DNA of 64,000 nucleotides from Asticcacaulis sp. SL142. Lineage in GTDB: Bacteria > Pseudomonadota > Alphaproteobacteria > Caulobacterales > Caulobacteraceae. A program made the translations under genes and the position numbers. The notes below the pieces were generated by a model that did no database searches, was not told the DNA's origin, and saw only the letters and a program-made list of their open reading frames with translations. Position 1 is the first letter of the stretch. The number at the start of each line of letters is the position of its first letter. This document shows, in pieces, positions 8,778 to 17,520 of the stretch. The stretch lies in the NCBI RefSeq assembly GCF_026625745.1, contig NZ_CP113061.1:1947501-2011500 (forward strand), read 5' to 3'.

Positions 8778-9434
8778 ATGACCCGCTTTTTCCTCCTCCT
8801 GCCTTTGCTGGCGCTGACGGCCCCCGCAGTCGCGCAAATGCCACCCGAAGGTGGCCCTGATCGCCCGGTAATCAACCAGATTTTCTTCAGCCCGTCGGGT
8901 GAAGTTTTTCGCGCCAAAACCCCGGCCCCCTATCCGGTCGCCGACTGGTTCAAAAAGGCCGATGCTGACGGTGATGGCAAACTGACACGAGCAGAGTACG
9001 TGGCCGACGCCAAACGCTATTTCGCCGTTATCGATAAGGACGAAAATGGTGCGATCTCCTCACCGGAAAACACGCGATATGAGGAAGAACTGGCACCTGA
9101 AATCCTCTCACACGTCCCGATGATCACCCAACCGCCCAAAGGTAGGACGACCGACGCCGAAGGCAAGCCCCTGACCAACCAGCCCTATCAGCGCCAGATT
9201 ACCGGGGCCGCCCAGTTCAGCCTGATCAATGAGCCGCAGCCCGTGCGCGGCGCCGACGCTAATTTCGACTTCAAGATCACTGCCGCCGAATGGGAGTCCG
9301 CCTCTCTGGCACGCTTCCGTCTGCTGGATAAGGACGTCGACGGTGTCCTCACCCTCGACACCCTATCCAAGACGCCGATGCAGCAGGCCCTTGAAGCCCC
9401 CCGCGATGGCAAGGGCAAAAAACGCCGCCAGTAA
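8778..9434 (+). CDS. Exported EF-hand domain protein
   Basis: A 218-residue protein with a Sec signal peptide (MTRFFLLLPLLALTAPAVAQ) and paired EF-hand-like loops: DADGDGKLTRAE near residue 62, DKDENGAISSPE near 88, a degenerate DANFDFKITAAE near 161 and DKDVDGVLTLDT near 184. It is expected to bind calcium in the periplasm or outside the cell. The third loop lacks the usual Gly, so it may not bind metal. It is divergent from the four-EF-hand gene at 7690-8463, so the two may be regulated together. A hairpin follows at 9447. Confidence 0.85.
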   Translation: MTRFFLLLPLLALTAPAVAQMPPEGGPDRPVINQIFFSPSGEVFRAKTPAPYPVADWFKKADADGDGKLTRAEYVADAKRYFAVIDKDENGAISSPENTRYEEELAPEILSHVPMITQPPKGRTTDAEGKPLTNQPYQRQITGAAQFSLINEPQPVRGADANFDFKITAAEWESASLARFRLLDKDVDGVLTLDTLSKTPMQQALEAPRDGKGKKRRQ

Positions 9435-9446
9435 CCCATCTATTTC

Positions 9447-9482
9447 GGCGGCAAGTAGTATTAAATGATACGACTTGCCGCC
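9447..9482 (+). terminator. Hairpin after the exported EF-hand gene
   Basis: A 10-bp GC-rich stem (GGCGGCAAGT/ACTTGCCGCC) is extended by GTAT/ATAC with one mismatch. No T-run follows, so termination is plausible but not certain. Confidence 0.5.
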
Positions 9483-9747
9483 AGACAGTATTTGCCACAA
9501 ATTACATTGTTGCGCTTGCAACAAACAAGCAGAGGCGTCAAATTAGGGCGCTTTTTTGCACGCAAGAGCCAGATTTAAGGCTGCTTTTTGCAATTTAATA
9601 CCGGCGTTTGGTATAAGTTTTTATGCAACCCCGCTCGTTTCGTATAAAAGCTTACGCTTTCGTAAGATTTACGACCCTTTCACCTCGCCTCAACTTTGGC
9701 GATGTGTTACCAAGGCGACCCTCCTCAACTATATACGGCGGCGTTGC

Positions 9748-10500
9748 GTGCCTAAAAAAGTTCATAAACTCGGTTTGTTTGGTCTCGGCGCATTTGGCCG
9801 CCTGATTGTGCGCCATCTGTCGCCTTACTTTGACATACGGGCCTATGACCCCTCGCCCGAAGCCAAAGCCTATGCCAAACGCCACAATGTCGAGCTGGTC
9901 TCGTTAGAGGAAGCCGCCGCCAATAGGATCGTTATTCTGGCGACGCCTATCCGCACGCTGAAAGCGCTGGCGGAGCAGATCGCCCCCCATGTGCCGCTCA
10001 ATGCGCTGGTCATCGATGTCGGCTCGGTCAAGGTCAACCCGGCCCAGTGGCTGACCGACGCCCTGCCCAAATCGGTATGCGTCCTGTGTACCCACCCGCT
10101 GTTCGGGCCGCAGTCGGCGCGCTACGGCATCCATAATATGGAAATCGTCGTCTGCCCGGTGCGCGTGCGCCATCTGCCGCCGATTGTAAAGTTTCTTGAG
10201 AAAACCCTCGACCTCAAGGTGTCAGTGACCACCCCCGAAGTCCATGACCGCGCCCTGGCCGCCGTGCAGGGCCTGACTCACCTGATCGCCAAGGTGCTCA
10301 ACGGCATGGGTCCGCTACCGACCGAACACACCACGCGTTCCTATGACTTACTGATGCAAGGCGTCGGTCTGGTCTCCGGCGACAGTGATGAGCTGTTTAT
10401 GTCGATTGAGCGCGACAACCCGTTCGCCGCCGAAATCCGCAAGCGCTTTTTCCACGAGATCGACAGTTTGCGCACCCGACTGGAAAACGGGCATAAGTAG
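9748..10500 (+). CDS. Prephenate dehydrogenase-like protein
   Basis: A protein of about 250 residues with an N-terminal NAD(P)-binding Rossmann motif (LGLFGLGAFGRLI) and the prephenate dehydrogenase signatures VIDVGSVK and CTHPLFGPQSA. TyrA converts prephenate to 4-hydroxyphenylpyruvate in tyrosine synthesis. The frame is open upstream to 9556, but that part does not look like the family; I choose GTG 9748, just before the Rossmann strand. The protein is short and lacks the ACT domain of some TyrA proteins, so a related NAD-dependent dehydrogenase role is possible. The gene stands alone, followed by the palindromic repeat at 10509. Confidence 0.8.
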   Translation: MPKKVHKLGLFGLGAFGRLIVRHLSPYFDIRAYDPSPEAKAYAKRHNVELVSLEEAAANRIVILATPIRTLKALAEQIAPHVPLNALVIDVGSVKVNPAQWLTDALPKSVCVLCTHPLFGPQSARYGIHNMEIVVCPVRVRHLPPIVKFLEKTLDLKVSVTTPEVHDRALAAVQGLTHLIAKVLNGMGPLPTEHTTRSYDLLMQGVGLVSGDSDELFMSIERDNPFAAEIRKRFFHEIDSLRTRLENGHK

Positions 10501-10508
10501 TTTTTATA

Positions 10509-10611
10509 CCTCCCCAATTTATTGGGGAGGGCACTTTTCCACAGCCCGCTAATGCCAAAGCCCCCCTCCGTCGGCTTCGCCGCCACCTCCCCCAGTAAAC
10601 TGGGGGAGTAT
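10509..10611. repeat. Dispersed palindromic element, copy A
   Basis: Two GC-rich hairpins. A small one at 10509-10530 has the arm CCTCCCCA. A compound one at 10560-10611 has the order CCCCCCTCCGTC, a mini-stem GGCTTCGCC, GCCACCTCCCCC, a short loop, then GGGGGAGTAT. Elements with the same layout occur at 59908-59962 and 62839-62932. It lies between convergent genes and may also act as a terminator. Confidence 0.8.
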
Positions 10612-10621
10612 GACTATTCTC

Positions 10622-12481
10622 CTAAACCACCTTTTCCGTGGGCTTAGGCTCGCGTTTGGTTGAACGCAGCAGACGCGCCCCGCGCCCTTCCGGCGCATGG
10701 GCCGCCAACCGCGCCCGGAACTCATCGCGCTTATCGTGGATCGAGGCCAGCACCAGCCCCATCGGCACCCCAAGATCAACCAGCGTATTTTCCGCCAGTT
10801 GCAGAGACGCTTCGATCGTTTCCGGCACGGCATCGGTCACACCCAATTCATACAGGCGCTCGGCATGATGGGCGTCTCTGGCCCGCGCGATCAGGCAGAT
10901 ATCGTCGCGCAATGACCGCACGGCCTTAACGACATTATCGGTAAAGGCGGCGTTCGATACCGTCACAACCACCGCTTTGCGGTGCTCAAGCCCCAGCCGC
11001 GCCAGAAACTCGACATTGGACGCATCGCCATACCAGGTTTCAAGATGTTGCGACCGCGCCCGTGAGGTCACCCTTGGGTTCACATCGACGATCGTGAAGC
11101 TGATATTGTGTCGCCCCAGCATATCGACCACCAGTTCCCCGACACGGCCATAGCCGACCACCAGAACCTCATTGGGGACTTCGGTGATAATGTCGGGCGC
11201 TGCCGACGGTTCGGCTTCCTTTTGCGGGCTGAGGCGTTTGGTAAACCGGGTCACGGTAGAGCCGATTACCGGCAGCAAGAACAGGCTAATGATCGCCGCC
11301 AGAATGATCGCCTGACCTATTTGCGGATCGATCAGGTTGCGGCCCATGCCCTCATCGATAATAACAAACGCAAACTCCCCTGCCGGCCCCAGCAGGGCTG
11401 CCACTTCCAGCGCCGCAGCGCGCGGCAGGCCGTAAAGCCGCGCCAGCGGATAGACCACCACCGCCTTAAGCGCGATCAGGCCACCCGCCAGCGCCAGAAC
11501 CAGCACCGGCGAGGCGAGGACCGCATCGATATCGAGCCGCGCCCCGACGGTAACGAAAAATAGCCCCAGCAGCAGCCCCTTGAACGGCTCGATCATCAGT
11601 TCAATTTCGCGCCGGTATTCGGTCTCGGCCAGCAGCAGCCCGCCCACAAACGCGCCCATAGCCATGGACAAACCGGCCATGACCGCCGCCTGCCCTGACA
11701 TCAGCACCACCAGCAGACAGGCCGCCATGAAGATTTCCGGGCTCTTGGTCAGCGCCGCCGATTTAAACAATGGCCGCAGCAGCATACGTCCGCCCAGCAC
11801 CAGCAGCGCCATAACCACAATCGATGGGATGATGGCCAGAACCCCCTGCACCCCGGTCGGCCCGCCTTCGCCGCCCGCCAGCACAATGACCGTAATCAGG
11901 ATCGGGGCCACCGCCAGATCCTGCGCCAGCAGAACCGAAAACACGCTGCGGCCGGTGGCGGTGTTGAGCTTTTTCAGTTCCGCCAGCACCGGCATGACCA
12001 TGGCCGTCGATGACAAGGCCAGCGCCATGGCCAGCGCGATCGCACTTTCCGGCGGGCGCTTCATCATCAGGAACAGCCCAAACAGCACCAGCGTACACAG
12101 GATGATCTGCAGCATCCCAAGGCCGAACACCATCCGCCGCATGGCCTTAAGGCGTTCCCACGTCAGCTCCAGCCCAATGGCAAACAGCAGGAACACCACG
12201 CCCAGTTCCGCCAGATTATGTATGTCTTCGGATTGGGTAACCGTAAACTTGGCCAGCACCGGCCACATGTCGGCCAGCCGCCCCAGCCCGTCCGGCCCCA
12301 GAATGACGCCGACCATCAGGAAGCCCAGAACCGGCGAAATTTTAAAGCGATTGAACAGCGGCACAAACACCGCCGCCGCCGTCAGAAACACAATCCCCAC
12401 GGCATATTGGCCACTCATTTCAGCGGCATGATGCATGGCGGGTGCTGTCTGTACGGTCTGGGCGAGGATGTCTGAGGCCAT
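10622..12481 (-). CDS. Kef-type K+/H+ antiporter (CPA2) with TrkA-N domain
   Basis: A 619-residue monovalent cation:proton antiporter-2 family protein. Residues about 25-400 form a multi-helix membrane domain (SPVLGFLMVGVILGPDGLG, then ELGVVFLLFAIGLELTWERLKAMRR split across the next helices). A cytosolic TrkA-N domain begins near residue 440 with VLVVGYGRVGELVVDML, the NAD-binding Rossmann motif. Kef systems export K+ in exchange for H+ and are gated by electrophile-glutathione adducts. No kefF/kefG-like oxidoreductase is adjacent, so the gating ligand is open. The ATG at 12481 fits the family length. The gene is a single unit beside palindromic repeat A. Confidence 0.92.
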   Translation of the reverse strand: MASDILAQTVQTAPAMHHAAEMSGQYAVGIVFLTAAAVFVPLFNRFKISPVLGFLMVGVILGPDGLGRLADMWPVLAKFTVTQSEDIHNLAELGVVFLLFAIGLELTWERLKAMRRMVFGLGMLQIILCTLVLFGLFLMMKRPPESAIALAMALALSSTAMVMPVLAELKKLNTATGRSVFSVLLAQDLAVAPILITVIVLAGGEGGPTGVQGVLAIIPSIVVMALLVLGGRMLLRPLFKSAALTKSPEIFMAACLLVVLMSGQAAVMAGLSMAMGAFVGGLLLAETEYRREIELMIEPFKGLLLGLFFVTVGARLDIDAVLASPVLVLALAGGLIALKAVVVYPLARLYGLPRAAALEVAALLGPAGEFAFVIIDEGMGRNLIDPQIGQAIILAAIISLFLLPVIGSTVTRFTKRLSPQKEAEPSAAPDIITEVPNEVLVVGYGRVGELVVDMLGRHNISFTIVDVNPRVTSRARSQHLETWYGDASNVEFLARLGLEHRKAVVVTVSNAAFTDNVVKAVRSLRDDICLIARARDAHHAERLYELGVTDAVPETIEASLQLAENTLVDLGVPMGLVLASIHDKRDEFRARLAAHAPEGRGARLLRSTKREPKPTEKVV

Positions 12482-12612
12482 AGGCGCTTGCCTTTATTAT
12501 CTGGCCCTGAAAATCACATCCCTGCCGCCAAAAGGAAAGACCCTATCGGACCAAAGTACTTAAAATAGCGGGAAAAATTGCATCAATCCGCAGAAAAGCC
12601 ATGACAAACCGG

Positions 12613-14100
12613 TCACAATTGCGCCCGCCGCCCGCTAAGGAATTCATCGTGACCGGGTAAGGTGTCCACCCCGGACTGAATGAGGCCCTTGATCTTGCGC
12701 AGGGCATTTCGCGCATCAATGAGGGGTATCTTGTCGGCTTGCGGGTCATAGCCTGCGGGCCACAGCCCTTGCCCCAGCAGGACCGCGCTCCAGCTTTCTG
12801 TTTTAAACAGTTCATGGGAGTCAATAACCAGACGGCCCATATTGGCAAACACAGCCATTCGGTTGGCCAGACTGTCCGGCACCGGCATCTCGCGCACCTG
12901 ACGCCAGAACGGCGTGTCGTCGCGTTGGGTTTGCTTATAGTGCGCGATCACGAAGTCGCGGACATTCTCATATTCCGCCGTCATGCGCTTGTTATAAAGA
13001 TCGACCTCGGCCTGAACGATCCCGCGCGCCGGAAACAGCGACGTGAGGATGGCCACACCCCGCTGAACCAGATGAATACTGGTAGATTCCAAAGGCTCAA
13101 CAAAGCCTGAGGCCAGACCCAGAGCGACCACATTCTTGTTCCAGGTCAGGCGCCGCCGACCCGTGGTGAAACGCAGCGGTCTGGGGCTGGCGATCGCTGG
13201 CCCGTCCAGATTGGCCCGCAGGTCGGCTTCGGCCTCATCGTCGCTGATAAAATCGCTGCAATAGACATGGCCATTGCCGACACGGTGCTGCAGCGGGATG
13301 CACCACTGCCAGCCCGCGCGTCCGGCTGTGGCACGCGTATAGGGCGGGGCCGGGCCTGTGACAGCACTCGGCACCGCTATGGCGCGGTTCATCGGCAGCC
13401 AGTGCGACCAGTCGACATAACCGGTCTTGAGGGCCTCTTCGATCAGCAGACCCCGAAAGCCTGAGCAATCAATAAACAGATCTGCCGTAAGGGTTCGGCC
13501 ATCTGACAGTTGCATGCTGTCCACAAACCCGGTCTCGCTATTGAGGTTCACGCCCGAAATCCGGGCATCGATGTGCGTCACCCCTTTTTTGAGCGATACT
13601 TCGCGCAGGACACCGGCATAAAGTGCAGCATCAAAATGTAGCGCATAGGACATCTTGGACAGGACATTTCCCGGATAGTCCTGGGGCCTGCCGAACTTCC
13701 CGGCATAGGCCGCAAGCGTGGTCAGCGCATAGTCCGAAAACGCCCCCTCCCGCGTGCGCAGCCAGTGATGGTGAAACGGCACACCGCCCAGATCATGGCC
13801 GATATCGCCAAAGGGATGGAAATAGCGGTCGCCCAATGCGCCCCAGTTGACAAATTCGATACCCAGTTTGTAGGTGGCGTTGGTTTTGCGCACCACCTCA
13901 TCCTCATCCAGACCCAGCATCAGATTAAGCTGACGGATCGGTGGAATCGTCGCCTCGCCAACCCCCACCGTGCCGATTTCCGAGGACTCCACCACGGTCA
14001 CAGCAACACTATTGGAGGCGAAACTTGCCGACAGACCCGCTGCGGCCATCCAGCCCGCGGTGCCGCCTCCGACGACGATGACATTTTTGACCGGCTGCAT
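12613..14100 (-). CDS. Flavin-dependent tryptophan halogenase-family protein (A)
   Basis: A 495-residue member of the PrnA-like FADH2-dependent halogenase family. It has the FAD motif VVGGGTAGW at the N-terminus, the catalytic-Lys region TYKLGIEFVNWG near residue 80 and an intact WxWxIP motif (GWQWCIP), which together mark a competent halogenase. Such enzymes chlorinate or brominate indoles using reduced flavin supplied by a reductase. I choose ATG 14100 because GGGGGAG lies about 10 bases upstream. It is divergent from a cupin-like and a DUF6445-like gene. Families like this recur near TonB receptors in Caulobacterales and Xanthomonads, where the substrate is not known to me. Confidence 0.88.
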   Translation of the reverse strand: MQPVKNVIVVGGGTAGWMAAAGLSASFASNSVAVTVVESSEIGTVGVGEATIPPIRQLNLMLGLDEDEVVRKTNATYKLGIEFVNWGALGDRYFHPFGDIGHDLGGVPFHHHWLRTREGAFSDYALTTLAAYAGKFGRPQDYPGNVLSKMSYALHFDAALYAGVLREVSLKKGVTHIDARISGVNLNSETGFVDSMQLSDGRTLTADLFIDCSGFRGLLIEEALKTGYVDWSHWLPMNRAIAVPSAVTGPAPPYTRATAGRAGWQWCIPLQHRVGNGHVYCSDFISDDEAEADLRANLDGPAIASPRPLRFTTGRRRLTWNKNVVALGLASGFVEPLESTSIHLVQRGVAILTSLFPARGIVQAEVDLYNKRMTAEYENVRDFVIAHYKQTQRDDTPFWRQVREMPVPDSLANRMAVFANMGRLVIDSHELFKTESWSAVLLGQGLWPAGYDPQADKIPLIDARNALRKIKGLIQSGVDTLPGHDEFLSGRRAQL

Positions 14101-14245
14101 AAAGATTGTCTCCCCCTTTTCCACACGCATACGTTACTGTGTTTCGGCACGTCAAGTTATACTGATGAGCCCTTTCCGGCGGCCACAGCGATTCGCATAT
14201 TCGTGAAATCCAGACACCCACAGGCAGGACGTAAGAGCCCTATTC

Positions 14246-15250
14246 ATGACCCCATTTACGCCGATTGAAGACCGCAATGATATGCGAAGCGACCAGATCG
14301 CTGCGGCAGTTGCCGGACGGGACGCCCCGGTGATTTTCAGAGGTGCGGTGGCCGACTGGCCTCTGGTTCGCCAGTCTTCTGTTGACGCTCTGATCGACTA
14401 TCTTAAAGGCTTCGATGCGGGCAAACCGGCTGAGGTCTTTCGGCAGGCAACGGGTGGCGACGGGCGTTACTTTTATGACGAAAGCGGTCGCGGCTTCAAC
14501 TTTCAGCGCGGTGCCATGCCCATGGGGGCCGTGCTTGAGCGCATGCGGCTACTGGCGAGAGGTGCTGCCGACGAGAGGGTTTATATTCAATCAGCACCGC
14601 TGGGCCTTCATTTTCCTGAGCTGTCCAAAGCCAACCGCCTGCCGGACGTAGATGCGGCCCCGCGTGTCTGGATCGGCAATCAGTCGATCACCCCGACGCA
14701 CTTTGATCTGAACGACAATCTGGTCTGCATGGTGGCCGGAACCAAGCGCTTTATCCTGTTCCCGCCGGAGCAAACGAAAAACCTCTACATCGGCCCGCTG
14801 GAGCATACGGTCTCAGGCGTACCGGCTTCAATGGCCGATATAGACAAGCCCGATTTCGAGCGCTTCCCCCGGCTACGCGAAGCTTTGGCGGCGGGTCAGA
14901 TGGCCGAGCTTAAGCCCGGTGATGTTTTGTTCTTACCCTATATGTGGTGGCATCAGGTCATGTCAGATGCGGCCTTCAACATGCAGATCAATTACTGGTG
15001 GAATCCGGCGGTTCTGCAAAATCCCCAAACGCCTCAGCCGATGCTGGCGCTGATGAGCGCCATTGTGACCGTGCGCGACCTGCCGCCCGCCCAGAACCGT
15101 GCGTGGAAGGCGATGTTCGACCACTTCATCTTCCATCAGTCTGATCCCGTCGCCGATCACCTGCCCGAAACCCTGCGTGGCTTACTGGGCGAACTGACGC
15201 CGCAACAGCGCGCGGCGATCCTGAAAGGGTTGAGCAAGAGTTTGGCGTAA
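14246..15250 (+). CDS. Cupin-like / JmjC-type Fe(II)/2-oxoglutarate oxygenase-like protein
   Basis: A 334-residue protein of the cupin_8/JmjC-like fold. The metal-binding pair HxD appears in TPTHFDLNDN near residue 153, and the distal His in PYMWWHQVM near 234, with the family phrase GTKRFILFPPEQ between them. Proteins of this fold hydroxylate proteins or small molecules using Fe(II) and 2-oxoglutarate. It is the first of two co-directional genes divergent from halogenase A, and this grouping suggests one shared modification pathway. The actual substrate is unknown. Confidence 0.8.
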   Translation: MTPFTPIEDRNDMRSDQIAAAVAGRDAPVIFRGAVADWPLVRQSSVDALIDYLKGFDAGKPAEVFRQATGGDGRYFYDESGRGFNFQRGAMPMGAVLERMRLLARGAADERVYIQSAPLGLHFPELSKANRLPDVDAAPRVWIGNQSITPTHFDLNDNLVCMVAGTKRFILFPPEQTKNLYIGPLEHTVSGVPASMADIDKPDFERFPRLREALAAGQMAELKPGDVLFLPYMWWHQVMSDAAFNMQINYWWNPAVLQNPQTPQPMLALMSAIVTVRDLPPAQNRAWKAMFDHFIFHQSDPVADHLPETLRGLLGELTPQQRAAILKGLSKSLA

Positions 15251-15295
15251 AAGCCAAAAGCATAAACCTAAAACAAACAAAAACGGAAACGCCCT

Positions 15296-16021
15296 ATGAT
15301 GCACGCTTCACGCGCCGTCGATATTCCCGGTGTGGCTCTCAACCCCAACGCCAGGGTAGAGATTAAAAAAATCGGCCATGAGCAACAGCCCGTCTTTATT
15401 GTTGATCAGGCGCTGATCAATGTTGAAGCCATGGTTGCGTTTGCCGCTGAGCACACGACCTTTGGCCCGCCGCCATCCACATCACGCTATCCGGGGCGGG
15501 TTGCCCCCCTGCCCGCTAGCTATATGCCGAATATTCTTGCCGCCCTGCGCAGACCTCTGGAAAGCGTGTTCGGCTATGTGGCGGGGCCGCGCCCTACGTC
15601 ATTCGGATTTTATGGGCTGGCGACCGTACTTACGGCTGATCTGATGCCGGATCAGGTGATCCCACATGCCGACGCCACCCAGCCCAATGCCTATGCGAGC
15701 GTGCATTTCCTGAGTGCCCACGATTACGGCGGCACTGCGTTTTACCGCCATAAGGCCACCGGCCTCGAAGTGGTCTCCCCGGCCAAAAGTCAGGCCAGTT
15801 ACCAGCAACGCAATGCTGAACTGGAGGCGTACAAGGGCAGCCCCCACAGCAAGCTACAGGCGCTTTACGAAGAGATTGCCTATATCGAACCGGTCGCCAA
15901 CCGCCTTATTCTTTACCGCGCCGGTCAGTTGCACAGCGCGAAAATGGCGGGCGTCGATACCTTGCCCGACGATCCGCGAACGGGCCGCCTGACCGCCAAT
16001 CTGTTTGTGAATATTGGCTAG
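15296..16021 (+). CDS. DUF6445-like protein, putative 2OG-Fe(II) oxygenase fold
   Basis: A 241-residue protein matching the DUF6445 type often found beside tryptophan-halogenase-family genes (recognised from memory of such clusters). A possible metal triad is His/Asp in VIPHADAT near residue 122 and His in GQLHSAKM near 208, with the later Arg of DPRTGRLTANLF as possible 2-oxoglutarate ligand. It has no signal peptide, so it should act in the cytoplasm. It follows the cupin-like gene by 45 bases and almost touches the SGNH gene tail to tail. The function is unproven. Confidence 0.7.
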   Translation: MMHASRAVDIPGVALNPNARVEIKKIGHEQQPVFIVDQALINVEAMVAFAAEHTTFGPPPSTSRYPGRVAPLPASYMPNILAALRRPLESVFGYVAGPRPTSFGFYGLATVLTADLMPDQVIPHADATQPNAYASVHFLSAHDYGGTAFYRHKATGLEVVSPAKSQASYQQRNAELEAYKGSPHSKLQALYEEIAYIEPVANRLILYRAGQLHSAKMAGVDTLPDDPRTGRLTANLFVNIG

Positions 16022-16024
16022 CTG

Positions 16025-17491
16025 TCAGGACAGAACGCCAGACAGCGCACGCGCCCATACCTCATACCCGGCATTATTGGGGTGGACCGAGTCGGGCATC
16101 AGATCGCGCCGGAGCTGACCATCCTCATGTAGATACTGGCCACCGATATCGAGCAAGGTCACATGAGACAGCCCGTTCAGGCGCGCCTTGATCAGGCGGT
16201 TGCTATCGCGGATCAAGGGCCGCAGGGAATCGTCCGCAGAAAAGCCGCGCGGAAAAATGCCCATGACGATGATACGGGTCTTCGGTGATCTTGTCCGGAT
16301 ATCCGCGACTATGGCACCGACACCTTCGGCCACCTCGGCCGGGGTGCTGGCCCGCGCATTGGCAGACCCGGTCAGGTTATTGGTGCCGATATTGAGCACC
16401 ACCCAGTCCGGCGTCAGGCCGTCAAACTCTCCCTGACGCAGCCGCCACAGGACATTCTGAGTCCGGTCCCAGCCAAAACCAAGATTCAACACAGAAGTTT
16501 GGCCAAACAAGCTGTCCCAGGCTTCCTGCCCCGATGCCCGCTGCGCCACCGGCGTGCCGCCCCAGAAGTGCGTGATGGAGTCGCCCATCATCACCACCTT
16601 AGGCGACATTTTCCGCCCCGCCGCCTTTACCGCCTGATGCCGCGCGTACCAGTCATAGGAATCGATTTCCAGTCGCGGCACCGGGATCAGGGCCGTATTG
16701 ACCTGCGTCATAGCCTCAAGCGGCATAACGGGCGCCCGCCCCAAAAGCCGGGCCAGCGTCGGCTCAATCGCCTGCGCCATCAGGCCTTGCCCCTTGGTAT
16801 CAGGATGCAGGGGGCGGCGCGGCGGTTTTAAGCGCGGATCATAGAATATTGCCGTGTTCAGGCTACCGTCAGGTCTCATGAAAACCGAGCCAATATCCAG
16901 ATAGGTGACGCGGGGATTTAGCTCATAATTGGACGCCAGATGGGCATTGACCGCTCTGTCCGTCGCCGTTTTCGTCTCGCTGACCTGACTGGGCAACAGC
17001 CCCAGCAACAGGATATGGCTTTGCGGCAGGCGCCGCTCCAGTTCGGCCACGACGGCGTCAATACCCCGCACCGTCTGTTGGGCATCCCTACCCGCATAGT
17101 CGGTGTCGTTCGTCCCGACCAGAAGGATGGCGACCTTGGGGTTGAGGCCTTCGATTTCACCATTCTGAATCCGCCATAGCACGTTTGAGGTCGTGTCGCC
17201 GCTGTAGCCCAGATTTAAAGCCCTGCGCGGGCCATAGAAACGCTGCCAGGTCGGCTGGAAATTCTCATCCGGCAGAATGGCTTTTTCATAGTTCTGGGTA
17301 AGCGAGTCCCCGATCAGGATCACCTCTGGGTCAGGTTTTGTGGCAACCAAGTCCAAAATCGCCTTATGCCGCGCCGCCCACCAGTCCTCGGACAAACGCC
17401 CCCACCCATAGAGGTCATCCGCCTGCACCCGCGTCGCCGCCGTCAGCATACCGGCTGTGGCCAGCCCCTTGAGTACCCATCGTCTTTGCAT
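16025..17491 (-). CDS. Tandem-domain SGNH/GDSL esterase, exported
   Basis: A 488-residue exported protein (signal MQRRWVLKGLATAGMLTAAT, Tat-like) made of two SGNH hydrolase domains. Domain 1 (about 55-250) has IGDSLTQ, LNLGYSGDTTSNVLWR and VGTNDT. Domain 2 (about 290-488) has MGDSITHFWGG, LNLGFGWDRTQNVLWR, IGTNNL and DSVHPNN. The repeated LNLG...NVLWR blocks show an internal duplication. Domain 2 keeps the catalytic Asp-x-x-His (DSVH). In domain 1 the same place reads RPLH, so the Asp is lost and only one half may be catalytic. In this locus it is probably a carbohydrate O-acetyl esterase. It is the last gene of the GH operon. Confidence 0.88.
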   Translation of the reverse strand: MQRRWVLKGLATAGMLTAATRVQADDLYGWGRLSEDWWAARHKAILDLVATKPDPEVILIGDSLTQNYEKAILPDENFQPTWQRFYGPRRALNLGYSGDTTSNVLWRIQNGEIEGLNPKVAILLVGTNDTDYAGRDAQQTVRGIDAVVAELERRLPQSHILLLGLLPSQVSETKTATDRAVNAHLASNYELNPRVTYLDIGSVFMRPDGSLNTAIFYDPRLKPPRRPLHPDTKGQGLMAQAIEPTLARLLGRAPVMPLEAMTQVNTALIPVPRLEIDSYDWYARHQAVKAAGRKMSPKVVMMGDSITHFWGGTPVAQRASGQEAWDSLFGQTSVLNLGFGWDRTQNVLWRLRQGEFDGLTPDWVVLNIGTNNLTGSANARASTPAEVAEGVGAIVADIRTRSPKTRIIVMGIFPRGFSADDSLRPLIRDSNRLIKARLNGLSHVTLLDIGGQYLHEDGQLRRDLMPDSVHPNNAGYEVWARALSGVLS

Positions 17492-17520
17492 ACGTATAAC
17501 CTTGTCGATCCCGTCCCGTG

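Noticed and set aside
9507-9524. Palindrome TTGTTGC-N4-GCAACAA upstream of the prephenate dehydrogenase-like gene
   Set aside because: It resembles the palindrome at 34214, but its spacer and position relative to a promoter differ, and no regulator is nearby. It is too weak to call an operator.
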